Assembly (NCBI RefSeq): GCF_013408415.1
Contig: NZ_JACCAA010000001.1
Coordinates: 1,798,001 to 1,862,000 of the forward strand
Source: Nocardioides daedukensis
GTDB lineage: Bacteria > Actinomycetota > Actinomycetes > Propionibacteriales > Nocardioidaceae
Length of the DNA: 64,000 nucleotides
Reading direction: 5' to 3'
The position numbers were made by a program, and so were the translations under genes. The notes below the pieces were generated by a model. The model saw nothing but the letters and a program-made list of their open reading frames with translations, did no database searches and was not told the origin of the DNA. Below, one piece after another: positions 18,030 through 26,271 of the stretch (positions are counted from its first letter, which is position 1; every line of letters begins with the position of its first letter).

Positions 18030-19160
18030 TCAGAGCGCGGGCTCGCGCCACTCGCCTGTGGCCGCGAACTCCTCCAGGGTGCGGGTGTACGACGTGATGT
18101 CGATGCCCTGGCTCTCCAGCCAGGCGTCGTCGTAGTAGGTGTGCGCATAGCGCTCGCCGCCGTCACACAGCAGTGTCACCACAGATCCGGTCTCGCCGTG
18201 CGCGCGCATGTCGGCGACCTGGTGCAGGGCGCCCCACAGCGCGGTGCCCGTCGATCCGCCGACCGTGCGACCGGTCAGCTGGGTGCACCAGCGCGCGGCC
18301 GCGATCGAGGCGGCATCGGGAACCGCCATCATCGAGTCGACGACACCGGGCAGGAACGACGGTTCCACCCGCGGCCGGCCGATCCCCTCGATCCGTGAGC
18401 CACCGCCGACCACCGAGTCGTCACCCGCGACGAAGGCGGGGAAGAACGCGGAGTTCTCCGGGTCCACGACGCACACCTGGGTCTCCAGGCGCCGATAACG
18501 GACATAGCGACCGATCGTGGCCGACGTACCGCCGGTGCCGGCGCCGACGACCACCCATGCCGGCACCGGGTGCCGTTCGAGAGCCATCTGCTCGAAGATC
18601 GACTCGGCGATGTTGTTGTTGCCGCGCCAGTCGGTGGCTCGTTCGGCATAGGTGAACTGATCCATGTAGTGCCCGCCGGTCTCGGCGGCCAGTCGACGGG
18701 ACTCGGCATAGATCGCCGACGGGTCCTCGACCAAGTGGCAACGGCCACCCTGGAACTCGATCAGCGAGATCTTCTCCGGGGAGGTCGAGCGCGGCATCAC
18801 CGCGACGAACGGCAGGCCGAGCAGTCGCGCGAAGTAGGCCTCCGAGACCGCCGTCGAGCCTGAGGACGCCTCGATGATCGTGCTGTCGGAGTGGATCCAG
18901 CCGTTGCACAGGGCATAGAGGAACAGCGAGCGGGCCAGCCGGTGCTTCAGCGAGCCGGTGGGGTGGACCGACTCGTCCTTGAGATAGAGGTCGATGCCCC
19001 AGTCGGAGGGCAGCGGAAAGACGTGGAGGTGGGTGTCGGCCGAGCGATTCGCGTCGGCCTCGACCTTGCGGATCGCCTCGTTGAGCCAGCTGCGGTCGTG
19101 CGCGTCCGGCCGTGCGCCGACGGTGCAACAGCCCTCACGGTGCGACGGCCGCTGACTCAT
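18030..19160 (-). CDS. PLP-dependent cysteine synthase-family protein, Cds1-like
   Basis: 376 residues of fold-type II PLP enzymes. The Schiff-base lysine is K72 in [12 protein letters not shown], followed by the substrate loop EASSGSTA and the phosphate-binding glycine loop [14 protein letters not shown]. The order and the [16 protein letters not shown]-terminal stretch resemble mycobacterial Rv3684 (Cds1), an L-cysteine desulfhydrase releasing H2S, pyruvate and ammonia. Cysteine synthase activity remains possible. The gene overlaps the upstream DUF4229 gene by 4 bp. Confidence 0.82.
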   Translation of the reverse strand: MSQRPSHREGCCTVGARPDAHDRSWLNEAIRKVEADANRSADTHLHVFPLPSDWGIDLYLKDESVHPTGSLKHRLARSLFLYALCNGWIHSDSTIIEASSGSTAVSEAYFARLLGLPFVAVMPRSTSPEKISLIEFQGGRCHLVEDPSAIYAESRRLAAETGGHYMDQFTYAERATDWRGNNNIAESIFEQMALERHPVPAWVVVGAGTGGTSATIGRYVRYRRLETQVCVVDPENSAFFPAFVAGDDSVVGGGSRIEGIGRPRVEPSFLPGVVDSMMAVPDAASIAAARWCTQLTGRTVGGSTGTALWGALHQVADMRAHGETGSVVTLLCDGGERYAHTYYDDAWLESQGIDITSYTRTLEEFAATGEWREPAL

Positions 19161-19441
19161 GCGTCTTTGTCTGCGTCTTCTACGTCTTCGGCGGCCCGCT
19201 TCTCCTCGAAGCGTCGGGCAGCGGCCGATGCGCGGTCCTCGACCTTCTGGGCGAAGCGTCGGCGGTAGGGGTCGAGCAGGAAGTAGGAGGCGATCCCGGA
19301 GACGGCGAAGGCGATGATCACCGCCCAGACGATCTGGACCGAGCCGTCCTCGGACAGCGAGCTCCAGATGCCGATGGTGATGCCGAAGGCGCCGGCGAGC
19401 AGCAGCAGGCGCAACAGGGTGTAGACAGCGAATTCCTTCAC
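19157..19441 (-). CDS. DUF4229 family small membrane protein
   Basis: 94 residues with two transmembrane helices (about 5-28 and 35-58), then [21 protein letters not shown] and a highly charged Glu/Asp/Lys tail, the layout of DUF4229. I start at the GTG at 19441 ([12 protein letters not shown]); the open frame runs 12 codons further up but encodes an Arg-rich stretch without a ribosome site. It is coupled by an ATGA overlap to the Cds1-like gene. Function unknown. Confidence 0.72.
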   Translation of the reverse strand: MKEFAVYTLLRLLLLAGAFGITIGIWSSLSEDGSVQIVWAVIIAFAVSGIASYFLLDPYRRRFAQKVEDRASAAARRFEEKRAAEDVEDADKDA

Positions 19442-19501
19442 CGGATCAACTCTACCCACGCGCCGGTGCCGGCCCACCCAGGGGAGGACTACCCTTGCAC
19501 C

Positions 19502-19747
19502 GTGGGCAAGCTCATCCTCCTCCTCGTGGTCATCGCAGTCGTCATCTATGTGGTGGTGCGACTCATCGAGACCAAGGGCGCGCTGTTCCGCCGAGGCGGT
19601 GGGGGCGGCTCGAATGCCGTACGCCGTCCGCAGCCCCCGCGGCGTCCGACGGGCCCGCTCGGTCCCGACGACGACCCGGAGTTCCTGCGTGACCTCAACC
19701 GGCGCTCACGGCGCAAGGACCAGGGCGGTTCCGCGCCGGACCAGTGA
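19502..19747 (+). CDS. Small actinobacterial membrane protein
   Basis: 81 residues: a GTG start at 19502 with AGGGGAGG about 12 nt upstream, one transmembrane helix (residues 3-22), a Gly run (33-37), and an Arg/Pro-rich tail ending DPEFLRDLNRRSRRKDQ. Unrecognised beyond that; proteins of this layout are often seen next to DUF4229 genes. Divergent from the DUF4229 gene with about 60 bp between. Confidence 0.65.
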   Translation: MGKLILLLVVIAVVIYVVVRLIETKGALFRRGGGGGSNAVRRPQPPRRPTGPLGPDDDPEFLRDLNRRSRRKDQGGSAPDQ

Positions 19748-19800
19748 CCGGCGCCTGACTTGACCGGCGCCTGTTCCCGAGAGCCCCATCACTTTCATCA

Positions 19801-19820
19801 AGCAACTTGATCAAGTTGCT
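19801..19820. promoter_or_regulatory. 20-bp perfect palindrome, probable MarR operator
   Basis: AGCAACTTGATCAAGTTGCT is its own reverse complement and ends 14 bp before the marR ATG (19835). A TAGTGT hexamer at 19823-19828 may be the -10 box, which would make the transcript nearly leaderless and place the palindrome over the -35 region. MarR proteins usually bind such sites and repress their own operon; binding here is inferred. Confidence 0.65.
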
Positions 19821-19834
19821 GTAGTGTCTCGGGA

Positions 19835-20254
19835 ATGGCCGACCCCACCCCGCGACTCCTCCTCGAGGCCTTGCGCCCGCTGCAGCGCGAGCTGAACGCC
19901 CGCCGCACGCTCTCCATCGGGAAGCTCGGCATCCTGCGCCACCTCAGCGTCGACGGCCCCGCGACCACCGGCCAGCTCGCCACCCGGATCCGGGTCAGCC
20001 CCCAGGGCATCTCGCTGGCCACCCGCGAGCTCGAGGAGCTCGGCCTGATCGAACGCACCCAGGACGAGGCCGATCGTCGCAAGGTCTGGTTCCGGATCAC
20101 CGAGCAGGGCCGCGAGCGCCACGACCAGGAGAGCTTTGCCGGACAGGACTGGCTCGAGCAGGCAATCAGGGACAGATTGACCCCGACCGAGGCCACCGCG
20201 CTCACTGCCGCGATCCCGGCACTGCTGCGCCTCACCGGGGACACCGATGTCTGA
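19835..20254 (+). CDS. MarR-family transcriptional regulator
   Basis: 139 residues with the winged helix-turn-helix of MarR: SIGKLGILRHLSVDGPATTG, TRIRVSPQGISLATRELEELG and the wing RTQDEADRRKVWFRITEQG. N- and C-terminal helices form the dimer. It overlaps the following MFS gene by 8 bp, so the two are one operon, and a perfect palindrome lies just upstream. Most likely it represses itself and the exporter until a small aromatic ligand binds; the ligand is unknown. Confidence 0.9.
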   Translation: MADPTPRLLLEALRPLQRELNARRTLSIGKLGILRHLSVDGPATTGQLATRIRVSPQGISLATRELEELGLIERTQDEADRRKVWFRITEQGRERHDQESFAGQDWLEQAIRDRLTPTEATALTAAIPALLRLTGDTDV

Positions 20255-21665
20255 GCCACGCACCGACAGGCACCTGGTCCCGGCGCTCGTCTACGGCGCA
20301 CTGAGCACCGCCATCGTCAGCTCGCTCGGCATGCTGCTTGTTCCCTCGATCGCCGAGGGTCTCGACGTCACCGTCTCCACCGCCCAGTGGACGTTGACGA
20401 TCAACCTCCTCGTCGGCGCGATCGCGACCCCGGTGATGGGGCGGATCAGCGACGGCCCGCACAAGAAACGCCTGCTGCTGGTCTCGCTGTTCCTGATCCT
20501 GCTCGGCTCCGTGCTGGCCGCGATCGCGACAAACTTCGCGCTCTTCCTGGTCGGCCGGGCACTCCAGGGCCTCACCTACGGCATCGTCTCGGTGACCATC
20601 GCGATGGCCAGACGGTACGTCGAGCCCGCGCGCGTCCAGTCCTCGATCTCGACGTTGTCGGTCACCGTCGCCTCCGGCATCGGCATCGGCTACCCGCTGA
20701 CCGGCGTGATCGCGGGCGAGACGAACTTCCGGATGGCGTTCTGGTTCGCGGCACTGTTCGTGCTCTCGGCGATCCTGGTCGTGGTCCGCTTCGTGCCTGT
20801 CGGCCCCGATGAACGCGCACCGCGACACGCCCTGGACTTCCCCGGCGCCACCCTGCTCGGTCTCGGCCTCGGCGCACTGCTCCTGGGCATCAGCGAGGGC
20901 GAGAACTGGGGCTGGACCTCGATCGAGACCCTGGCCACCCTCACCCTGGCCGTGGTACTGCTCGTGTTCTGGGTCAGGGTCGAGCTCCGGGCGCCTCACC
21001 CGCTGATCAACCTGCGAGTGCTACGCGCCGGTGACGTGGTGCTGGCCAACGGCACCGCGATCGGGCTCGGGATGGCGATGTACATCGGCCTCTCCGTGGG
21101 CAGTCTGGTCGCTCAGTCCCCCGAGGACACCGGCTACGGCCTCGGTCTGCCGGTCCTGTGGGCCGGGTTCGTGATGTTCCCGCTCTCGGTCGGCAGCCTC
21201 ACCGCGAACCGGCTGGTCCGTCGCATCGCGCACCGCATCCAGCTGGCCACCCTGCTGCCGGTCGGCGCCGGGCTGATGACGGTGGCGTCGTTCCTGCTCT
21301 GGTTCGCCCACGAGCAGCTGTGGGAGGTGCTGCTCGGGATGCTGCTCTTCGGCCTCGGCATGGGCGCTGCCTATGCCGCGATGCCGGCCCTGATCGAGCG
21401 CAACGTCGCCGTCGAGGAGCTGGGCAGCTCGGTCAGCTTCAACCAGGTCCTGCGCACCGTCGGCAGCTCGTTCGGGACTGCGGTCACCGGCGCGCTCCTG
21501 GCCGCCAACATGGCGCCCGACGGGCACTCCACCGAGGCAGGCATCGACAACAGCTTCGCACTCGGCGCGCTCCTGTGCACGGCAGTGCTGGTGGCACTGC
21601 TGGCGAACTGGGTCCGCAGCTCAGCGGAGAAGCGGGCCCTGCACCGGGCCCGCAGAATCGGCTGA
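20247..21665 (+). CDS. DHA2-type MFS drug exporter
   Basis: 472 residues with about 14 hydrophobic helices. Features of the DHA2 branch include WTLTINLLVGAIATPVMG, the loop GRISDGPHKKRLL, GRALQGLTYGI and FPGATLLGLGLGALLLGISE with a following W-rich loop. Co-transcribed with the MarR gene, which suggests efflux of a toxic compound. Its 3' end overlaps the 3' end of the convergent ccsB gene by 45 bp, so both frames are used there. Confidence 0.88.
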   Translation: MSEPRTDRHLVPALVYGALSTAIVSSLGMLLVPSIAEGLDVTVSTAQWTLTINLLVGAIATPVMGRISDGPHKKRLLLVSLFLILLGSVLAAIATNFALFLVGRALQGLTYGIVSVTIAMARRYVEPARVQSSISTLSVTVASGIGIGYPLTGVIAGETNFRMAFWFAALFVLSAILVVVRFVPVGPDERAPRHALDFPGATLLGLGLGALLLGISEGENWGWTSIETLATLTLAVVLLVFWVRVELRAPHPLINLRVLRAGDVVLANGTAIGLGMAMYIGLSVGSLVAQSPEDTGYGLGLPVLWAGFVMFPLSVGSLTANRLVRRIAHRIQLATLLPVGAGLMTVASFLLWFAHEQLWEVLLGMLLFGLGMGAAYAAMPALIERNVAVEELGSSVSFNQVLRTVGSSFGTAVTGALLAANMAPDGHSTEAGIDNSFALGALLCTAVLVALLANWVRSSAEKRALHRARRIG

Positions 21666-22694
21666 CAGCGACTCCCCTGCGACCGCAGGACCGTGCACTG
21701 CCTGCTCCGGGGCGGCGTACGAGTGCTGCGAGCTGCCACCGAAGAAGTAGTTGATCCCGATGAAGTTGAACATCAGGGTGCCCAGGCCGACCAGGGCCAC
21801 GATCGAGGCGTTGCGGCCCTTCCATCCGGCGGTCGCGCGGGCGTGCAGGTAGGCGGCGTAGACGACCCAGGTGATGAACGCCCAGACCTCCTTGGGGTCC
21901 CAGCCCCAATAGCGCGACCAGGCCTGGTGGGCCCAGATCGGTCCGGAGATGAGGACCGCGAACGTCCACACCGGGAACGCGAACGCGTGCAGGCGGTAGG
22001 CCAGCCGGTCGAGACTGTCGCTGGACGGGATCCGCGCGACGATTCCGCGCTGCGGGGCCGCGGTGGAGCCGGCGTCCGCGTCGGAACCAGCGCCGCCGGT
22101 GCCGACCAGCTCGCGGGCGGGTACGGCGACCCGCGCGGCGTCACGTGCCTCCGCGCGCGCCTTGACCAGGAAGAGGATCGAGACCAGACCACCGAGCGAG
22201 AAGACGCCGGTGGCGAGGACGGCGGAGACGACGTGGATGACCAGCCACGGGGAGCTGTTCAGCGACTCGGTCAACGGCGCGACCGGCTCGTGCAGCCAGA
22301 GCACGTCCATCATCAGGATCACGAAGACGAAGCCCACCAGCCACGGCGACATCCAGGACAGTGAATATTTCCGGTAGAGCAGGAGATAGGCCAGGGCCGC
22401 GACGAAGGTGGCGGAGAGGGTGAACTCATACATGTTTCCCCACGGCACCCGGTTCGGGTCCGCGGCCATGCCGCGGGCGACCAGGCCGACACCGTGTGCG
22501 GCGACGGCGAGCACCGTGAGCAGCACCCCGAAGCGACCGAAGGTGGCCACCTGGCCGGTCGACGGCGTCTGGTCGGCGGGCAGCTTGCGCAACCCCGCCC
22601 ACTGCGCCGAGTGCGCCAGCAGCGCCAGGAAGTAGACGATGCCGCACACCGTCACGGCCTGGTTGCTCCACGACTCCCACTGGATGTCGGTCAC
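21621..22694 (-). CDS. ccsB: Cytochrome c biogenesis protein CcsB/CcsA (ResC-type)
   Basis: 357-residue membrane protein of the System II haem-handling complex. The tryptophan-rich haem-binding motif is YWGWDPKEVWAF, flanked by conserved His residues (ALLAHSAQ, DVLWLHEPV, VIHVVSAV, YLHARATAG). About eight transmembrane helices. The last ~25 residues are Ser/Ala-rich and encoded in the overlap with the convergent MFS gene. It overlaps resB by 4 bp. With ResB it forms the haem channel and c-type cytochrome synthetase outside the membrane. Confidence 0.92.
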   Translation of the reverse strand: MTDIQWESWSNQAVTVCGIVYFLALLAHSAQWAGLRKLPADQTPSTGQVATFGRFGVLLTVLAVAAHGVGLVARGMAADPNRVPWGNMYEFTLSATFVAALAYLLLYRKYSLSWMSPWLVGFVFVILMMDVLWLHEPVAPLTESLNSSPWLVIHVVSAVLATGVFSLGGLVSILFLVKARAEARDAARVAVPARELVGTGGAGSDADAGSTAAPQRGIVARIPSSDSLDRLAYRLHAFAFPVWTFAVLISGPIWAHQAWSRYWGWDPKEVWAFITWVVYAAYLHARATAGWKGRNASIVALVGLGTLMFNFIGINYFFGGSSQHSYAAPEQAVHGPAVAGESLSADSAGPVQGPLLR

Positions 22695-24265
22695 GTCCGG
22701 TCCTCCTCGTCCTCGAGCCCACTGGTGGCGGGCTCAGCACTGCCGCGCAGGGCGGCAACAATCTCCACGATCTCATCCCCGGTCTCGCCGGCGCTGGAGC
22801 GGTCCAGGACGGCAACCTCGACGATGCCTTGCTCGGCGCCGTCGATCTCCTCGCGGCGCACCCGCACCCAGACCCGTCGGGGCCGGATGAACAGCGAACC
22901 GAGCAGGCCGATCAGGGCGAGGATGACTCCGCCCAGCGCGATCAGCTTGCCGGGGGTCTTGCTGATCTGCACCCGCACCCAGGGCTCGACGCCCTCGAAG
23001 GTGACCGAGCCGGCGCCGTCGGGCAGGTCCACGGTCTCGCCGCGATAGAGGTCGACCCGGAACATCGAGCCGTCGTCCTTGGTCAGCTGGGTCATCCGCG
23101 ACTTGTCGAGCACATAGACCGACTGCGACTCGCCCGCACCCAGACCGAGGTCACCGGTGTAGGCCAGCATCGACAGCCGCGGGTTGCGGTCGTCGCCGAA
23201 GATCGAGGCCGGGTTGCCCTCGATCAGCGCGAAGGTCGGATAGAAGTAGCCCTCGAGCCCGATCCCCTCGGGTTCTGCGTTGGGGGCCTTGACCACGCCG
23301 AAGGAGCGGAACGTCGCCTGCTCCTCGGGGAGGAAGATCACCGGCCCCTTGTAGGTCACGTTGCCCTCGCCGTCGCGGACGGTGATCGAGGGGGCATAGC
23401 CATGGCCGATCAGGAAGATGTCGGTGCCACCGATGGAGAGCGGGTGGTTGACCCGGAGGTCATAGGACTTCTCCTCGCCGCCCGGCTCCTCGGTATAGTC
23501 CAGGTGCGCGACGAAGTGTTGCGCCATGCCCTTGCGGGGTCCGGACATCAACCACTCGATGTCGAAGTCCTTGAGCGTGAACGAGAACGGCTCCATGTCC
23601 TCGACACCCATCAGGGCCCCGGGGACGAAGTCGTCGTACTGCGAGAGGTTGTTGGAGAAGCCGCTCCCGTTCACCACGATCACGCCGCCCTTGTAGCCGA
23701 GCAGCGAGCCCATCGCGAAACCGGCAAGCACGATCAGGATGGAGAGGTGGAAGAGCAGGTTTCCGGCCTCGCGCAGGTAGCCGCGTTCGGCCGAGATCGC
23801 GCCGTCGCGCTCGATCACCCGATAGTGCCGCTTGCGCAGCACCCGCTTCGCCTCGGCCAGCACCTCGTCGGCCGGAGCGGTCGTGGAGTACGACGTGCTG
23901 TTCGGCATCCGGAGCAGGTTGCTGGGGGCCTTGGGGGGCGCGGCCCGCATCGCCTTCCAGTAGACCTTGCAGCGCGGCAGGATGCAGCCGACCAGGGAGA
24001 TCGCCAACAGGATGTAGATCGCGGCGAACCAGACCGACTCGAAGACCGAGAACAGCCCGAGCCACTCATAGATCGGGGTCAGCTTGGGGTGCTCGTCCTG
24101 CCACTTGCCGACCGCGAAGGCGTCGACGTTCTCCTGGGGGATCACCGAGCCCGGGATCGCCGCCAGGGCAAGCATCAGCAACAGCACCAGGGCGGTGCGC
24201 ATCGAGCAGAGCTGGCGCCAGGTCCAGCGCGCCAGCTCGCGGAAGTTCAGTTCGGGGGCAGCCAT
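22691..24265 (-). CDS. resB: Cytochrome c biogenesis protein ResB
   Basis: 524 residues: transmembrane helices near 20-37, 62-84 and 160-180, a large external domain (about 185-440) and a final helix (about 445-467) with a charged cytoplasmic tail. Segments such as LPRCKVYWKAMRAAPPKAP and GNLLFHLSILIVLAGF belong to the ResB/Ccs1 family. The ATG at 24265 overlaps the ccdA stop; a GTG one codon earlier is possible. Partner of CcsB in cytochrome c maturation. Confidence 0.93.
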   Translation of the reverse strand: MAAPELNFRELARWTWRQLCSMRTALVLLLMLALAAIPGSVIPQENVDAFAVGKWQDEHPKLTPIYEWLGLFSVFESVWFAAIYILLAISLVGCILPRCKVYWKAMRAAPPKAPSNLLRMPNSTSYSTTAPADEVLAEAKRVLRKRHYRVIERDGAISAERGYLREAGNLLFHLSILIVLAGFAMGSLLGYKGGVIVVNGSGFSNNLSQYDDFVPGALMGVEDMEPFSFTLKDFDIEWLMSGPRKGMAQHFVAHLDYTEEPGGEEKSYDLRVNHPLSIGGTDIFLIGHGYAPSITVRDGEGNVTYKGPVIFLPEEQATFRSFGVVKAPNAEPEGIGLEGYFYPTFALIEGNPASIFGDDRNPRLSMLAYTGDLGLGAGESQSVYVLDKSRMTQLTKDDGSMFRVDLYRGETVDLPDGAGSVTFEGVEPWVRVQISKTPGKLIALGGVILALIGLLGSLFIRPRRVWVRVRREEIDGAEQGIVEVAVLDRSSAGETGDEIVEIVAALRGSAEPATSGLEDEEDRT

Positions 24266-24987
24266 CACACACTCACTTCATAACCGCTGATCAGGTGGAC
24301 CTGGATCCAGTTCACGGCCCAGTCCCACCAGCCGGTGACCAGGAGCAGACCGATCACGACGAGCATCAACCCGCCGAGCCGGGTGACCCAGGCCTGGTGC
24401 CGGCGTACGAACGCGAACGCGCCGAGCGCGCGGCGATAGGCCAGGCCGGCCAGGATGAACGGGATGCCCAGGCCCAGGGCATAGACGCCGGCCAGCACCG
24501 CACTGCGCGCGACGGTGGCCTCGTTGATGCCGAGAGTCAGGATCGCGCCGAGGGTGGGGCCGATGCACGGCGTCCAGCCCAGGCCGAACAGGAAGCCGAG
24601 GAACGGGGCGGCGCCGAGCCCGACGGCCGGCACCTTGTGCACCCGGATGTCGCGCTGCATGAACGGCAGCAGTCCCGCGAAGGCCAGGCCGAGCACGATC
24701 ACCAGCGCGCCCATCACGATCGTGATCGTGCGGCGGTGCTCCACCAGCGCCGAGCCGAACGCCCCGGACAGGGCGCCCAGCGCCACGAAGACGGAGGCGA
24801 AGCCGAGCACGAAGAGCACGGAGCCCGCCAGCATCCGGCCGCGGTGCGCGTCCTCGAGGTCGGCGCCGGAGAGTCCGGTGGCATAGGAGAGGTAGCCGGG
24901 CAGCAGCGGGATCACGCACGGCGAGAAGAACGAGACGAGACCGGCCAGGAGCGCGACGGGCAGCGCGATGGCGAGCGAGCCGGACAT
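24265..24987 (-). CDS. ccdA: Cytochrome c biogenesis protein CcdA
   Basis: 240-residue, six-helix membrane thiol-disulfide transporter that carries reducing power to the outside for TlpA/ResA. The two redox cysteines are in FFSPCVIPLLPGYLSY and GWTPCIGPTLGAI. I choose the ATG at 24987 because GGGAG lies 6 nt upstream; an earlier ATG at 25014 has no useful ribosome site and would overlap tlpA. Order tlpA-ccdA-resB-ccsB matches the System II cassette of mycobacteria (Rv0526-Rv0529). Confidence 0.92.
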   Translation of the reverse strand: MSGSLAIALPVALLAGLVSFFSPCVIPLLPGYLSYATGLSGADLEDAHRGRMLAGSVLFVLGFASVFVALGALSGAFGSALVEHRRTITIVMGALVIVLGLAFAGLLPFMQRDIRVHKVPAVGLGAAPFLGFLFGLGWTPCIGPTLGAILTLGINEATVARSAVLAGVYALGLGIPFILAGLAYRRALGAFAFVRRHQAWVTRLGGLMLVVIGLLLVTGWWDWAVNWIQVHLISGYEVSV

Positions 24988-25006
24988 TGCCGACTCCCGG
25001 AAGAAG

Positions 25007-25600
25007 TCACCCATCCTCTGCGGCGACCTGTTCGATCAAGGAGGACAGCGTCAGTGCGCTCGGGATGACACCGAGGATCACTGCCGCGACGCGGCCCTTG
25101 CGGTCCAGGACGACGGTGCTGGGGGTGGCATAGACGGGCACCTTGCCGTTGAAGGCGAGCCAACTCCTACCGGTCTGGCCATCGTGGAAAGAAGGGAAGG
25201 GGACGTCGAACTCACGCTCGTAGCTCTGACCCGTCTCCGGAGAATCCCGGGTGTTGATCCCCAGGAAGACCGCCTCGTCCGGGTCGAGGCCCTTGGCCAC
25301 CTCGACGATCTCGCGTGCCTCGGCATGGCACTCCGAGCACCAGTCGCCCCAGAAGTTGATCGCCACGACCTTGCCGCGGTGGTCGGCCAGCGAGAGCGGC
25401 TGACCCTTGAGGTCCTTGCCGTCGAGCTCGACCGGCTTGCCGCGGTCCTCGGCGCGGACCTCGGTGATCGCGCCGTTGCCGGTGACGTAGCCCTTGTCCG
25501 AGGTGCCCTCCAGCGACGAGCACCCGCTCAGGGCGAGCAGGCAGGCGGCAGCAACCGCCGCGGTTGTACGGCGGAGCAGCAGGGCGGCCGGGTGGTTCAG
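25007..25600 (-). CDS. TlpA/ResA-like thioredoxin-fold lipoprotein
   Basis: 197 residues if translation starts at the CTG at 25600. That start has GAGGAG about 8 nt upstream, overlaps the stop of the phosphatase gene (CTGA), and yields a complete lipoprotein signal: two Arg, a hydrophobic core and the lipobox LSGC. No ATG, GTG or TTG serves this frame before the signal peptide; the first ATG-type start (25366) would cut away the signal and the first strand of the fold. The redox motif is WGDWCSECHAEA, with CSEC in place of the common CxPC, followed by the cis-Pro in YATPSTVV. Expected role: reduction of apocytochrome c thiols. Confidence 0.83.
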   Translation of the reverse strand: MNHPAALLLRRTTAAVAAACLLALSGCSSLEGTSDKGYVTGNGAITEVRAEDRGKPVELDGKDLKGQPLSLADHRGKVVAINFWGDWCSECHAEAREIVEVAKGLDPDEAVFLGINTRDSPETGQSYEREFDVPFPSFHDGQTGRSWLAFNGKVPVYATPSTVVLDRKGRVAAVILGVIPSALTLSSLIEQVAAEDG

Positions 25601-26271
25601 GGTCGCTTCTCCTCTGGCGCGTCGCCCGCCGAGAACGGAGCGGCCTTGTCCTTGACCGGGATCAGGTGGCCGGCCGGCTCGGAATAGGACAGCGAGGTGA
25701 GCCGGTCGCCGTCATAGGTGAGCGAGGTCAGCGAGCACAGGGTGCACTGGCGCTTGCGCGGATCATGCAGGAACGAGCGCTTCTCCACGTGCAGCCGGGT
25801 GACCCAGATCGGCAGCTGGTGCGAGACGATCACGGCCTCGTGCCCGCGGGCCTCGTCACGCGCGTCCTCGACGGCGGCCATCATCCGGGCCGCCACCTCC
25901 TTGAACGGCTCGCCCCAGGAGGGACGGAACGGGTTCCACAGGTGGCGCCAGGTGCGCGGGTCCTTGAGCGCGTTGTCGCCGCCGGCGAAGCGCTTGCCCT
26001 GGAACAGGTTGCCGGACTCGATCACCCGGTCGTCGGTGGTGATCGCCAGGTCGCGCGCGTCGGCCAGGGGTCGTGCGGTCTCCTGGGCGCGCTCCAGCGG
26101 CGAGACGCGCAGGTGCGTGATGTCGCGGTCCTTGATCGCGTCCGCGACGACCTGCGCCATCTGCTCGCCCAGGTCGGAGAGGTGATAGCCGTCCATCCGG
26201 CCATAGAGCACACCCTGGGGGTTGTGCACCTCGCCGTGGCGGAGCAGGTGGACCGTGGTCTTTTCGGACAT
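25597..26271 (-). CDS. Histidine phosphatase family protein
   Basis: 224 residues of the phosphoglycerate mutase-like branch. The phosphohistidine motif is LLRHGEVHNPQG near the N-terminus, with a second catalytic His in AVIVSHQLPI and Arg in LRVSPLERAQET. Conserved between hemL and tlpA in actinobacteria (Rv0525 position), substrate unknown. Overlaps hemL by 1 bp and tlpA by 4 bp, so it is translated as part of the same operon. Confidence 0.88.
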   Translation of the reverse strand: MSEKTTVHLLRHGEVHNPQGVLYGRMDGYHLSDLGEQMAQVVADAIKDRDITHLRVSPLERAQETARPLADARDLAITTDDRVIESGNLFQGKRFAGGDNALKDPRTWRHLWNPFRPSWGEPFKEVAARMMAAVEDARDEARGHEAVIVSHQLPIWVTRLHVEKRSFLHDPRKRQCTLCSLTSLTYDGDRLTSLSYSEPAGHLIPVKDKAAPFSAGDAPEEKRP

